Assembly (NCBI GenBank): GCA_946403845.1
Contig: CAMJBL010000008.1
Coordinates: 1 to 64,000 of the forward strand
Source: an uncultured Prevotella sp.
GTDB taxonomy: Bacteria > Bacteroidota > Bacteroidia > Bacteroidales > Bacteroidaceae
Length of the DNA stretch: 64,000 nucleotides
Direction of reading: 5' to 3'
Under the pieces are notes generated by a model, which saw only the letters and a program-made list of their open reading frames with translations, was not told the origin of the DNA and searched no databases. The translations under genes and the position numbers were made by a program. Positions within the stretch are counted from its first letter, which is position 1, and each line of letters begins with the position of its first letter. This document shows positions 24,436-33,112 of the stretch, piece by piece.

Positions 24436-27400
24436 ATGAGAAAAACTTACCAAATGTTTCTTGCGCTGGCATTGATGGTGCTGGGTGCAATGAATGTAAG
24501 TGCCGAGGAGATATCCTTACAGGATGTCCCCTTCTGGGATCACCCAAAAACGGGTGGTGTTTGGGGGCTAGACGCCCCAAGAGACACTCCTTCAACGCCT
24601 GCTTGGGTTGTAGGAGAGCCTAGTGGCTTGCCTTATGGTGACAGTGAGGTCTTGGATTTCGCTGACCTGTCCGGTTTTGATCAGTTGGTGATAACCTATT
24701 CTGCTGGTACACCTCGCGTATTGATGAACCGTGACATCGATGAGGGAGGCTATAATGCTGATGAGGCTCAGTCTCACCTGATTGAATGGCCTAAGAATGG
24801 TTGGACAGACAAGTATTTCAAAGATGAAGCCCAAGGTGATCTTAGGGTTTTGACAGTTGATCTGAAGATGATTACGAATGAAAAGGGTTTTGCTTATCTT
24901 CATGCCATTAAAGGCGCCAACTGGGCAGACGTTACTGTCGAAGATATGATCCTGATTCGTAAGGGTAAGGAGAAGCAGGTTGGCTGGACCAACATCCTGA
25001 CCAATAGCGATTTTGAAGGTGATGACACCAGTTCATTTGTCACTGTTCTCAATGGTGACGAAGGCGATGGTAGTGTAACATTCCCAGCCGTGATTGAGGA
25101 TGGTGTTGGTGTAAACGAGAGCCGTGCGCTGGCCATTAAGTCAATGGCAGGTGCTCCTCAGACCTGGTCTACACAGTTGTTCGTTAAGCTCCCAGAGGTA
25201 CTGCCTGTCGGTACGGAGTGGCGCTTCTCTATGGATGTGATGTCTGAGCCTGCAGCTAATGTGAGTGTAGGTGGTCATGCTGCACCTCGTACTTGGATTT
25301 GCGGTGGTGGTGACGTCTCTGCAGATTTTGCTGATGGAATCACTACAACTGCCAACTGGAATACGATTACCGCAAAGGGTACGATTACCCAAAATCTGTT
25401 TGATAAGAACTTCCAGAGCATCGCTTTTGACCTGAATAATGATAAGGAGACTGCTACTCAGTACTACTTCGACAATATCAAGTTTGAGATTTATAAGTAT
25501 GGAACGGTAGCCGAGTATTCTGACGATGTGATCCAGATTGACTTCGGTTTCGAGAATAATCTTCCCGAGCTTTGCAAAGCTGCCGGTAAGAAACGTGTCA
25601 TTTTCCCAAAAGAGAGTGCTAAGGTGCTGATCAATGGAGAGGAAGTAAGTATTACCTCTGTTGAAGGTTTCGCCGATGGTCACCTCTATATCTTCCTGGA
25701 TGAGATTGCTGAAGACGAGGTTCGTGTCATCTTTAATAATCCTGCGGGCGACCTGCAGCTGAAGTATGCTGGTGGTCCTAACGCTGGTCAGGCCATTCCG
25801 AATGTTGACGAGATTGCTGAATACAACGCCAATATGTTGTATGAAGCAGGTGATGACGTGTATCCTTACACCATGCTTGCTCCGACGATCGTTTCTGCAA
25901 AACCCGAGCAGGGCTCGTTTAACATTAAGAACGATCTGAAGGAGTTCTATGTGAAGTTCGACAAGAAGGCTGATGCTGCCAAGATCGTTGCCAAACTCGA
26001 TGGCAAGGCTCTGACTGTTAGCCCCGCAGAGGGTCTGACTGAGGAGATTACTATGACTTATGCCGGTGCTGATCTGACCAATGGCCTCCACAAGATTAAT
26101 ATCACAAAGATTTATCCTGAGGAGATTCTCAGTGAGGAGATCTATACCGATACGACTTATGTATTCAGCGTTGGTGCTCCCGATGCTAGCGACGTAGCTA
26201 TCGAGCTGATTCCGCTTAGCTACTTCAACACTTGCGCTAACGGTTCTGTACCTGAGGGCTTCAAGGTCTTTGCTGATGGCATGGAGGAACGCGTTGCCGG
26301 TGGTGCCTATGGTGGCGGTGCACGCTTGTTCAATGACTTTGCTGCCGGTGGTGACTTTACCCATGCACTCTATTTGCGTTCAAATTACGCTACTTATGGC
26401 TTCAACGACGACGAGCACAAACTGACGATGGAAGCTGGTAAGACATACACGCTTACCTTCAATGCTGCCCGTTGGAAGTCAAGTGGTGAGTTCCTGAAGG
26501 TTCTGTTCCTCAATGCTGCTGGTGATGAGCTGCTTTCTCAGACCGTGACCTGTAATCCTGACGTCAATGGTGCCAAGAGTGCTGTAAAGAATTCATCTGC
26601 TTACACTATTGAGTTTACCCCTGAAACAGCAGGTGACTATGAGTTACGCTTTGTTGTAGCTAAGAATGCCGATGGTGAGGATGCAGGTGAGGAATGGCAT
26701 GAGCTCCTGCTTGCCAATGTGAAGTTTGCGTATATTCCCACCAGCTTCGGTGTTGTAGAGACCATCGCTGTCAACGAGGCTCTGGAGAAGGCTCAGAAGA
26801 CACAGGCTGATAACGCTGACGAGCGCTATGACGGTGCTGCTCAGACGGCTCTGAATGAGGCTGTGGCAAAGGTTGAGGCTGAGAAGGCCGGTTATACCTC
26901 TCCTTCTGAGTGTAACGCAGCCGTTGAACTGCTGAATAAGTGCAGTGCAGACCTGATTGATCACGTCAATCTCTGTAACAACTACGATCAGTTGATCAAG
27001 GAGGGTAGCGATGTGGTTCGTCAGCATGCTGAAGACAAGTTTGCCGCTCTCGATATGTATGCTCAGTTGGTAGCGCTCGTCAATAAGTATCACGGTGTTT
27101 CTGTCATGCAGAACGACGGTACTGAGGAAGAGCCCAATTGGCAGAAGCACTATACCTTCGATGTACTGAAGGACGATGCTGCTCTGACAACTGCTGTTGC
27201 TGAGTTGACCGATATCGTTAATACGACATCGAAGTTGTTCACTACAGGTGCATCTCAGAGAAATACAACAGGTGTGGCTGCTCTGGTTGAGCGTCTGCGC
27301 TTGGGTGCTGAGACCCTGAAGGCTCTGGGTCGTGCTGAGGATTCTTATCCTGTATTGCAGGCTCTCAATGCCCTCGAGGATGATGACGAGCTGGCTGAGG

Positions 27401-28215
27401 TCCTGAAGAACTATGTCAAGAACGACATCTATGGTAAGCTGAAGGACGATACAAATGCCTTGTTCAAGGAGACTGTCAATGAGGAAACCGGTGATGTCAC
27501 CAGAGAGTCTATCGACATGACCGTCTTCGTGAAGAACCCGAACCTCTATGCACGTGAAAAGACGACAGTGGTTGAGGGTTGGACCAATGTTCAGGGTAAT
27601 GCCGCTGCATGGAGCAGTTGGGATGGTAATGTTTCTCACAGCAACAAGACCGAATATGTTGAGGACTGCGCTCTGCATCCGGGTTGGCATGCTGTTGCCT
27701 ATGTTGAGCAGACCATTACTGACCTGCCCGCAGGTGTCTACACCATTAAGTTCAATGCATGGGATAACTCTGATACATCCGATGGTACTTACGCTTATGT
27801 GAAGACCTCTTCAACACCTGCCCTTGAGGAGGGTGAAGAGATGGATCTCGACAAGACGGCCGGCTATGCACTGATGACAGGTAAGGCTATTCCTGAGGAA
27901 GGTATTACCGATATCGTGGTTACTGATGGCGTCCTGACCCTCGGCTTCGCATGGGGTAATCAGTCTCAGGCCTTCTTCGAGTATGTGAATGTCCTGCTGA
28001 CCGGTGCAGCAAAGGGCTTCGATTATGCTAAGGCTTACGAGGAAATCGCTGCTGGTATCGAGACACTCGATGCTACACCTGCCGCTAAGGTGCGTGCTAT
28101 CCAGATCTTCGACCTCAATGGTCGTCGTCTGAGCAAGGCCCAGAAGGGTGTCACGATCGTCAAGAAGGTAATGAGCGATGGCTCTGTCAAGACAGAGAAG
28201 GTGATTGTGAAGTAA
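24436..28215 (+). CDS. Large secreted multidomain protein, carbohydrate-binding-like
   Basis: A 1259-residue secreted protein with a clear signal peptide (MRKTYQMFLALALMVLGAMN, cleaved after about NVSA). The N-terminal 380 residues contain beta-sandwich, CBM-like segments (GWTNILTNSDFEG, then YYFDNIKFEIYKYG). An Ig-like block follows near 490-580 (PTIVSAKPEQGSFNIKNDLKEFYVKF), then a second CBM-like region (about 590-780). Helical, possibly coiled-coil spacers follow (EALEKAQKTQADNADERYDG, about 790-1010), then a further beta domain at about 1030-1190. The end, IQIFDLNGRRLSKAQKGVTI, resembles C-terminal sorting tails of secreted Bacteroidetes proteins. Codons are strongly skewed to GCT, GGT and CTG, suggesting high expression. 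No catalytic motif was seen, so a polysaccharide-binding role is only inferred. Confidence 0.7.
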   Translation: MRKTYQMFLALALMVLGAMNVSAEEISLQDVPFWDHPKTGGVWGLDAPRDTPSTPAWVVGEPSGLPYGDSEVLDFADLSGFDQLVITYSAGTPRVLMNRDIDEGGYNADEAQSHLIEWPKNGWTDKYFKDEAQGDLRVLTVDLKMITNEKGFAYLHAIKGANWADVTVEDMILIRKGKEKQVGWTNILTNSDFEGDDTSSFVTVLNGDEGDGSVTFPAVIEDGVGVNESRALAIKSMAGAPQTWSTQLFVKLPEVLPVGTEWRFSMDVMSEPAANVSVGGHAAPRTWICGGGDVSADFADGITTTANWNTITAKGTITQNLFDKNFQSIAFDLNNDKETATQYYFDNIKFEIYKYGTVAEYSDDVIQIDFGFENNLPELCKAAGKKRVIFPKESAKVLINGEEVSITSVEGFADGHLYIFLDEIAEDEVRVIFNNPAGDLQLKYAGGPNAGQAIPNVDEIAEYNANMLYEAGDDVYPYTMLAPTIVSAKPEQGSFNIKNDLKEFYVKFDKKADAAKIVAKLDGKALTVSPAEGLTEEITMTYAGADLTNGLHKINITKIYPEEILSEEIYTDTTYVFSVGAPDASDVAIELIPLSYFNTCANGSVPEGFKVFADGMEERVAGGAYGGGARLFNDFAAGGDFTHALYLRSNYATYGFNDDEHKLTMEAGKTYTLTFNAARWKSSGEFLKVLFLNAAGDELLSQTVTCNPDVNGAKSAVKNSSAYTIEFTPETAGDYELRFVVAKNADGEDAGEEWHELLLANVKFAYIPTSFGVVETIAVNEALEKAQKTQADNADERYDGAAQTALNEAVAKVEAEKAGYTSPSECNAAVELLNKCSADLIDHVNLCNNYDQLIKEGSDVVRQHAEDKFAALDMYAQLVALVNKYHGVSVMQNDGTEEEPNWQKHYTFDVLKDDAALTTAVAELTDIVNTTSKLFTTGASQRNTTGVAALVERLRLGAETLKALGRAEDSYPVLQALNALEDDDELAEVLKNYVKNDIYGKLKDDTNALFKETVNEETGDVTRESIDMTVFVKNPNLYAREKTTVVEGWTNVQGNAAAWSSWDGNVSHSNKTEYVEDCALHPGWHAVAYVEQTITDLPAGVYTIKFNAWDNSDTSDGTYAYVKTSSTPALEEGEEMDLDKTAGYALMTGKAIPEEGITDIVVTDGVLTLGFAWGNQSQAFFEYVNVLLTGAAKGFDYAKAYEEIAAGIETLDATPAAKVRAIQIFDLNGRRLSKAQKGVTIVKKVMSDGSVKTEKVIVK

Positions 28216-28242
28216 TCCAAGCATCTATCAATACTCTCGTTT

Positions 28243-28274
28243 AAGTGGCGGACTTCGGTTCGCCACTTTTTTTG
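28243..28274 (+). terminator. Intrinsic terminator after the large secreted protein
   Basis: AAGTGGCG (28243-28250) pairs with CGCCACTT (28261-28268), followed by a T-run. It lies inside the longest possible reading frame of the next gene and so rules out a start at 28245. Confidence 0.9.
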
Positions 28275-28284
28275 TCTGATGTGG

Positions 28285-28314
28285 TTGTTATTTCCATATT
28301 TTTTGCTATCTTTG
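28285..28314 (+). promoter_or_regulatory. Promoter of the DUF6057-like gene
   Basis: TTG at 28285-28287, a 19-base spacer and TATCTTTG at 28307-28314; the start codon follows at 28341 with AAGGAA before it. Confidence 0.7.
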
Positions 28315-28340
28315 CAGCCGATATTGCAATTAACAAGGAA

Positions 28341-30248
28341 ATGAAAGATAAACTGAAACTATTAAGTCCTGCTTTAGTCGTGGTGGCGCTGGTGGTTATC
28401 GCCATCTGTCTGGTTGTATACGAACGTGAGTTCTTATGGAAGGCGCAGGAAATGAATCTTTTCTTGGATACGCCGCTGTTCCTGAAGCAGCAGATGGTGA
28501 CTTCCGGCTGGTTGCTGACATGGTTGGGCTGTTATTTCACAGAGTTTTTCTATTACCCGATATTGGGCGTCATCTGGCTCACACTATGGTGGACGATGCT
28601 CCTATTGGTTCTCTGGCGTACCTTCCGCATCCCCGTCAGATGGACGGCTGTGCTGCTGATTCCCTTAGCGGCCATTGTCATTATGAACATGGATCTTGGT
28701 TATTGGATCTATTATCTGAAATTACGAGGCCATTTCTTTGCTGCTGCAATAGGAACAACCATAGCCGTAGGTGCGGTATGGCTCTACCGCTTGTTGCCTG
28801 CGAAGTATTACCTCTCACCTCTGTATATATTTATCAGTACAGGTGTGCTCTATCCGCTTATCGGATTCTATGGCCTTTTGGCTGCACTGCTGATGGGACT
28901 GCTCGCTTGGCGCATGGAGAAACAAACGTTAACTGAGCGCCTCATTGTTTCGGTGGTGGTTGTCTTGTCGATTGTGTTCTGGCCGCTGTTCTACTACAAT
29001 TATGTGTTCTATCAGACCAATATTGTGAACATTTGGTGGACGGGGCTGCCGTTGTTTATCGTCGATAAGGAATTGCCCAATTTCTATCTCCCCTATTATG
29101 TCCTGGCTGCCTCGTTGGCAGGTCTGGCTCTGATGTATGGATGCTGGAAGGAAGAAGAGGAGCGTAGTAACAGCGAAGGGCTTGCTACCGAGAATGTCGC
29201 AAAAAAGAAGAAAGCGGAGAAGGGAAGGAAAAAGACCGTGAAGATTCCCGTCCGATGGCTCCTGATCCATGTGATCCTCGTGGTGGCAGTAGGCTATAGT
29301 ATTCATCGTTTCTGGTTTAAGGACCATAATTTCCACAAGGAATTGCGGATGGAGCAATGTATGGAGAATCTCGACTGGGAGGGTGTGTTGGCTGTGGCCG
29401 CTGCTGATGCCGAGGAACCCACGCGTGCCATTGTGATGATGAGGAATCTGGCCCTGTTCCGCGTCGGGCGCCAGGGTGATCAGATGTATCGATATATCGA
29501 TGGTTCGAAACCCTGCCAGGATCCTGTACCGGTGCGTATGATGCAGGTCTGTGGCTATAGTATGTACTATAATTATGGCCTTGTCAACTATTGTCACCGT
29601 TGGTGTCTGGAACAGGGCGTTGAGTTCGGTTTCCGTGCGGAATACCTGAAATATCTGATGCGTTGTTCCCTTGTCAATGGCGAGTATCAGGAGGCGCGCA
29701 AGTATGCATCGCTGTTGAAACACACGCGCTATCACAAGGCCTGGGTAGGTAAATATGAGCGTTTTATCGGTCAGCCCAATTTGTTGAAGGCCAATGCCGA
29801 GTTCTCACCCATTTTCCACTTGATGACTGGCGGCGATGTGCTTGGGTCAGACCAGATGATGGCCGAGAAGTTCATCATGGAGAGATTCCTGAAGGGATAC
29901 AGCGACGACAAACTCTATAAGGAAATGTCGCTTATCTCTGCCATGTGGGAGAAGGATATTCAATTGTTCTGGCCCCGTTTCTTCGACTATGCACAGAGCC
30001 ATTCCGACGAGCGCATGCCTGTTCATTACCAGGAGGCTGCCTATCTGTATGGCAATCTGGAACATGAAGTGGATATCAGCAAGATGCCATTCGACGATCA
30101 GGTGAAGCGCGACTATGCGGCCTTCATGGATCTGGCCAATAACGCCACGAGTGAAAGTGAGGATGTGATGCGTCCCATCTTCTTCCAACGCTTTGGTCAT
30201 ACCTTCTATTACAACTATTTCTTTGTTCACGACCTTTATCTTTATTAA
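28341..30248 (+). CDS. Multi-pass membrane protein, DUF6057-like
   Basis: A 635-residue protein. The N-terminal 330 residues hold about eight to ten hydrophobic helices (ALVVVALVVIAICLVVY, WTAVLLIPLAAIVIM and others). A basic KKKKAEKGRKK loop and a further helix (WLLIHVILVVAVGYSIH) follow, then a soluble C-terminal domain of about 270 residues with TPR-like helices (LVNGEYQEARKYASLLKHT). This layout fits the Bacteroidales DUF6057 family, whose role is unknown. The start at 28341 is chosen because the terminator and promoter of the region lie upstream; a frame open to 28245 is not translated in full. It is followed after 18 bases by the PD40 lipoprotein gene, and the pair may form an operon. 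Confidence 0.75.
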   Translation: MKDKLKLLSPALVVVALVVIAICLVVYEREFLWKAQEMNLFLDTPLFLKQQMVTSGWLLTWLGCYFTEFFYYPILGVIWLTLWWTMLLLVLWRTFRIPVRWTAVLLIPLAAIVIMNMDLGYWIYYLKLRGHFFAAAIGTTIAVGAVWLYRLLPAKYYLSPLYIFISTGVLYPLIGFYGLLAALLMGLLAWRMEKQTLTERLIVSVVVVLSIVFWPLFYYNYVFYQTNIVNIWWTGLPLFIVDKELPNFYLPYYVLAASLAGLALMYGCWKEEEERSNSEGLATENVAKKKKAEKGRKKTVKIPVRWLLIHVILVVAVGYSIHRFWFKDHNFHKELRMEQCMENLDWEGVLAVAAADAEEPTRAIVMMRNLALFRVGRQGDQMYRYIDGSKPCQDPVPVRMMQVCGYSMYYNYGLVNYCHRWCLEQGVEFGFRAEYLKYLMRCSLVNGEYQEARKYASLLKHTRYHKAWVGKYERFIGQPNLLKANAEFSPIFHLMTGGDVLGSDQMMAEKFIMERFLKGYSDDKLYKEMSLISAMWEKDIQLFWPRFFDYAQSHSDERMPVHYQEAAYLYGNLEHEVDISKMPFDDQVKRDYAAFMDLANNATSESEDVMRPIFFQRFGHTFYYNYFFVHDLYLY

Positions 30249-30265
30249 CTTTGAACTTTGAACTT
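30249..30265. repeat. Intergenic heptanucleotide repeat CTTTGAA
   Basis: Two exact CTTTGAA units and a partial third fill the gap between the DUF6057-like stop and the next start codon. They create a false TTG start at 30258. Confidence 0.75.
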
Positions 30266-30266
30266 T

Positions 30267-31823
30267 ATGATTACAAAGATAAACGATAGAAACAGGATGA
30301 GGCTTTTCATGGTAGGAGTAATCTCTTACCTCTTACCTCTCACCTCTTGCCTCTTCATCTCCTGTCACAACGTCTCGGTGCCCACTCAGTTTACTGACAT
30401 CAAGAGGGCTGCGCCTATCTATCCCGACTATACTGACGTGACGATACCGGTCAATATCGCTCCGCTGACTTTCGAGATGGAGGATTCCTGCGACGAGATG
30501 GTGGCACGGTTTACGGTGGGTGACTATGAACTGGTGTGTGGTGGTAAGGCTGTACAGCCCGATATGAACGACTGGCGCGAGTTGGTCGACAAGGCTGTTG
30601 GCAGTAAAAAGGATATCAATGTCGAGGTGTTTGTCCAGCTCGATCAGCAGTGGTGGCGATACAAGCCCTTCCGTATCACCGTTTCTGGCGACAGCATCGA
30701 TCCGTATTTGAGTTATCGACTCATCTCACCAAGCTATGTGGCCTATGAGGAGCTGACTCTGAACCAGCGCTGTCTGGAGAATTACGAGGAGCAGGTGATG
30801 GTCGACAATATGCTCTGTGGCAAGGAAACCACAGGCCAGTGCGTCAATTGTCACAACTACCAGCAATACAACCCCCGCCGCATGCAGTTCCATGCCCGTC
30901 AGTTCCATGGAGGCACTGTGATTGCCTATGATGGCAAGTTGAGTAAGATCAACATGCGCAACGACTCCATCCTCTCTGCAGGTGTCTATCCTGCCTGGCA
31001 CCCGTGGCTCCCGCTGATTGTCTATTCCACAAATAAGACCAGTCAGAGTTTTCATACCCGCAACCTCAATAAAATCGAGGTGTTTGACGCAGTGAGCGAT
31101 CTGATAGCCTATGATGTGACCAAGAACGAGGTGACGAATATCGAAAACCAGGAAACCGAGTTTGAGGTGTTCCCCGTCTGGGCGCCCGATGGCAAGACGC
31201 TCTATTATTGCAGTGCCCATTTCGAGTTCCTCGATACGGTTGCTCATGATGTGGAGGTCGTTCGCAGGTATAAGGAGGTGAAATACAATATCTATAAGAA
31301 GTCGTTCGATCCCGATACCTACCAGTTCGGTCCACGGGAATTGGTTTTCCAGGCCGACAGTCTTGATAAGAGTGCCACCCTTCCGCGTGTATCACCCGAC
31401 GGACGGTTCCTGATCTTTACCCTGGGTCATTATGGTGTCTTCCATATCTGGCACCGTGAGGCCGACCTCTATCTGTTGGATCTCACCAATGGTGAAATCC
31501 GTGCGATGGATGAGATTAATTCACCTGAGACGGAAAGCTATCATTCTTGGTCGAGCAATGGCAGATGGGTGGTGTTCAGCAGCCGTCGCGATGATGGTAG
31601 TTATACCCGTCCGTTCTTTGCACATATCGATGCCAACGGCAAGGGAAGCAAACCTTTTGAATTGCCTCAGGCCGATCCCGACTACCATCGCCAGTTCATG
31701 AAGTGCTACAATGTCCCTGAGTTCATGCGTGGTCCTGTCGAGGTGTCACCTCAGGTATTTGCAAGTTTGCTGAAGGCCAGCGACGGCGACCCCGTGAAAT
31801 ATGTTCCGAAACTGACCAAGTAA
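30267..31823 (+). CDS. PD40/TolB-like lipoprotein with a CxxCH motif
   Basis: A 518-residue lipoprotein with lipobox CLFISC (Cys33). The middle holds CVNCH (Cys192, Cys195, His196), the consensus for covalent haem attachment. The C-terminal half has WD40-like PD40 repeats (FPVWAPDGKTLYYCSAHFEF, LPRVSPDGRFLIFTLGHYGV, YHSWSSNGRWVVFSSRRDDG). Such PD40 plus CxxCH proteins are common in Bacteroidales but not characterised as far as I know. The ATG at 30267 is used. The first codons (MITKINDRNRM) and the heptamer-built signal peptide (30325-30352) match the lipoproteins of the SusC/SusD operon, although the rest of the protein is unrelated. Confidence 0.78.
   Translation: MITKINDRNRMRLFMVGVISYLLPLTSCLFISCHNVSVPTQFTDIKRAAPIYPDYTDVTIPVNIAPLTFEMEDSCDEMVARFTVGDYELVCGGKAVQPDMNDWRELVDKAVGSKKDINVEVFVQLDQQWWRYKPFRITVSGDSIDPYLSYRLISPSYVAYEELTLNQRCLENYEEQVMVDNMLCGKETTGQCVNCHNYQQYNPRRMQFHARQFHGGTVIAYDGKLSKINMRNDSILSAGVYPAWHPWLPLIVYSTNKTSQSFHTRNLNKIEVFDAVSDLIAYDVTKNEVTNIENQETEFEVFPVWAPDGKTLYYCSAHFEFLDTVAHDVEVVRRYKEVKYNIYKKSFDPDTYQFGPRELVFQADSLDKSATLPRVSPDGRFLIFTLGHYGVFHIWHREADLYLLDLTNGEIRAMDEINSPETESYHSWSSNGRWVVFSSRRDDGSYTRPFFAHIDANGKGSKPFELPQADPDYHRQFMKCYNVPEFMRGPVEVSPQVFASLLKASDGDPVKYVPKLTK
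30325..30352 (+). repeat. Heptanucleotide repeat in the PD40 lipoprotein signal-peptide codons
   Basis: Four tandem units (CTTACCT, CTTACCT, CTCACCT, CTTGCCT) encode the SYLLPLTSCL core. The complement is nearly the same as the array at 8461-8488 in SusC. Confidence 0.85.
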
Positions 31824-31849
31824 TCTGTCTGGTGTCGCACCGGAGAAGG

Positions 31850-31915
31850 TTTGTTGAATGAAAATACCGGTTCGCTGAATTGTTTTGGCGAACCGGCTTG
31901 TTTTGTCTACCTTTG
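31850..31915 (+). promoter_or_regulatory. LytTR-type operator, promoter and overlapping terminator hairpin
   Basis: Direct repeats TTTGTTGAAT (31850-31859) and TTCGCTGAAT (31871-31880) start 21 bases apart. TTTG follows at 31884-31887, a 20-base spacer and TACCTTTG at 31908-31915, the same geometry as at 86-151. A 9-base-arm hairpin CCGGTTCGC/GCGAACCGG (31867-31875 and 31888-31896), followed by CTTGTTTT, overlaps the same bases and probably terminates the PD40 gene. Confidence 0.7.
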
Positions 31916-31957
31916 CAGCAACAATACAATTTTTCTCCGTTTCCTACGTTATTGTAT

Positions 31958-33112
31958 ATGAATAGAAAGGTCTGGATGAAACAGTCGAAGCAGGAAAACC
32001 TGATTTATCTGGTGGTGTGGGGATTGCTCTTTGCATCTCCGCTGATCAGTCTTTATGTGCGCATGGTGAGCGATCAGAATTTGCCATTCGACTGGACCGA
32101 GGTACTGATCGTATGGCGCAGATTCTCGGTTTACCTGCTGCTGTTCCTGATCCATAACTTCTTCCTGGCCCCGCTGTTGATACACCGTCATAAGCGCACG
32201 CTCTATTTCTCCATCGTGGTAGCGGTTTTACTGGCTTTTACGGTCTATCAATGTAACAGCCGTCCCCCCATCAAACAGTTCGACAGACTTGAACCACCAC
32301 CTATGGAACAGCCTGGCAGACACGAGCCGCCACCTTTCGAGAGGCATGCCCCACGCATGGATCATCATCCTGAGATGCTGCATGAAGACCACCGTCGGGA
32401 GATGCCGCCACCCTTTGTGGGCGAGCATGATATCTTGGCCATTGTGGTGCTGATCCTGATGTTTGCGGCGAACCTCGGTATCAAGGGCTATTTCCGCAGT
32501 CGCGACGACCGTAAGCGTCTGGCAGAACTGGAGAAGGAGAATCTGGAGCAGCAGCTGGCCTATCTGCGCTATCAGATCAATCCGCATTTCTTCATGAACA
32601 CGCTCAATAATATCCACGCCCTCATCGACATCGATCCGGTGAAGGCGCAGGAAACCGTCGTGGAACTCTCGAAGATGATGCGCTACGTTCTATACGAGGG
32701 TGACAGGCAGGGTGTCCCCCTGACAAAGGAGGTAGCCTTTGTGCGTACTTATATCAAACTGATGCAGTTGCGATACAGCGACAAGGTACGCATCACACTT
32801 GATCTGCCCTCAGAGGTGCCCGACCGCACCATCCCGCCCCTGATACTCATCTCGTTTATCGAGAATGCCTTCAAACACGGTGTCAGCTATCAGCGCGAGT
32901 CGTTCATCGGAGTGAAGATGGCGGTGGAGGGTGACGCACTGCGTTTTGAGTGTCGCAACTCGAAGGCCGAGAAGCCCAATGAAGAGAAGGGTGGTGTGGG
33001 ACTTGCCAATGTCCGTAAGCGACTCGACCTGCTTTATAATCACAACTACACGCTCAGCATTCATGACGATGCCGATGTCTATACCGTTGAACTCAATATC
33101 CCATTAGTATGA
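31958..33112 (+). CDS. LytS-type sensor histidine kinase
   Basis: A 384-residue inner-membrane kinase. Several hydrophobic helices occupy the first 190 residues. Between two of them lies a loop rich in proline and histidine (PPPMEQPGRHEPPPFERHAP and on), which could bind metal. The His-kinase domain has the YQINPHFFMNTLNNIHAL box with His210; FIENAFKHG and GGVGLANVRKRL form the ATP-binding site. It should phosphorylate the LytTR regulator encoded next; the coding regions overlap by four bases (ATGA). The ATG at 31958 is used because the promoter lies at 31884-31915, inside the longest open frame; the ATG at 31976 is an alternative. The operator suggests autoregulation. Confidence 0.9.
   Translation: MNRKVWMKQSKQENLIYLVVWGLLFASPLISLYVRMVSDQNLPFDWTEVLIVWRRFSVYLLLFLIHNFFLAPLLIHRHKRTLYFSIVVAVLLAFTVYQCNSRPPIKQFDRLEPPPMEQPGRHEPPPFERHAPRMDHHPEMLHEDHRREMPPPFVGEHDILAIVVLILMFAANLGIKGYFRSRDDRKRLAELEKENLEQQLAYLRYQINPHFFMNTLNNIHALIDIDPVKAQETVVELSKMMRYVLYEGDRQGVPLTKEVAFVRTYIKLMQLRYSDKVRITLDLPSEVPDRTIPPLILISFIENAFKHGVSYQRESFIGVKMAVEGDALRFECRNSKAEKPNEEKGGVGLANVRKRLDLLYNHNYTLSIHDDADVYTVELNIPLV

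Noticed and set aside
28245..28340. N-terminal extension of the DUF6057-like protein
   Set aside because: The segment contains an intrinsic terminator (28243-28274) and the gene's own promoter (28285-28314); the ATG at 28341 with AAGGAA before it is the real start.
31880..31957. N-terminal extension of the LytS kinase
   Set aside because: It overlaps the -33/-7 promoter elements at 31884-31915, so it cannot be translated from that transcript.
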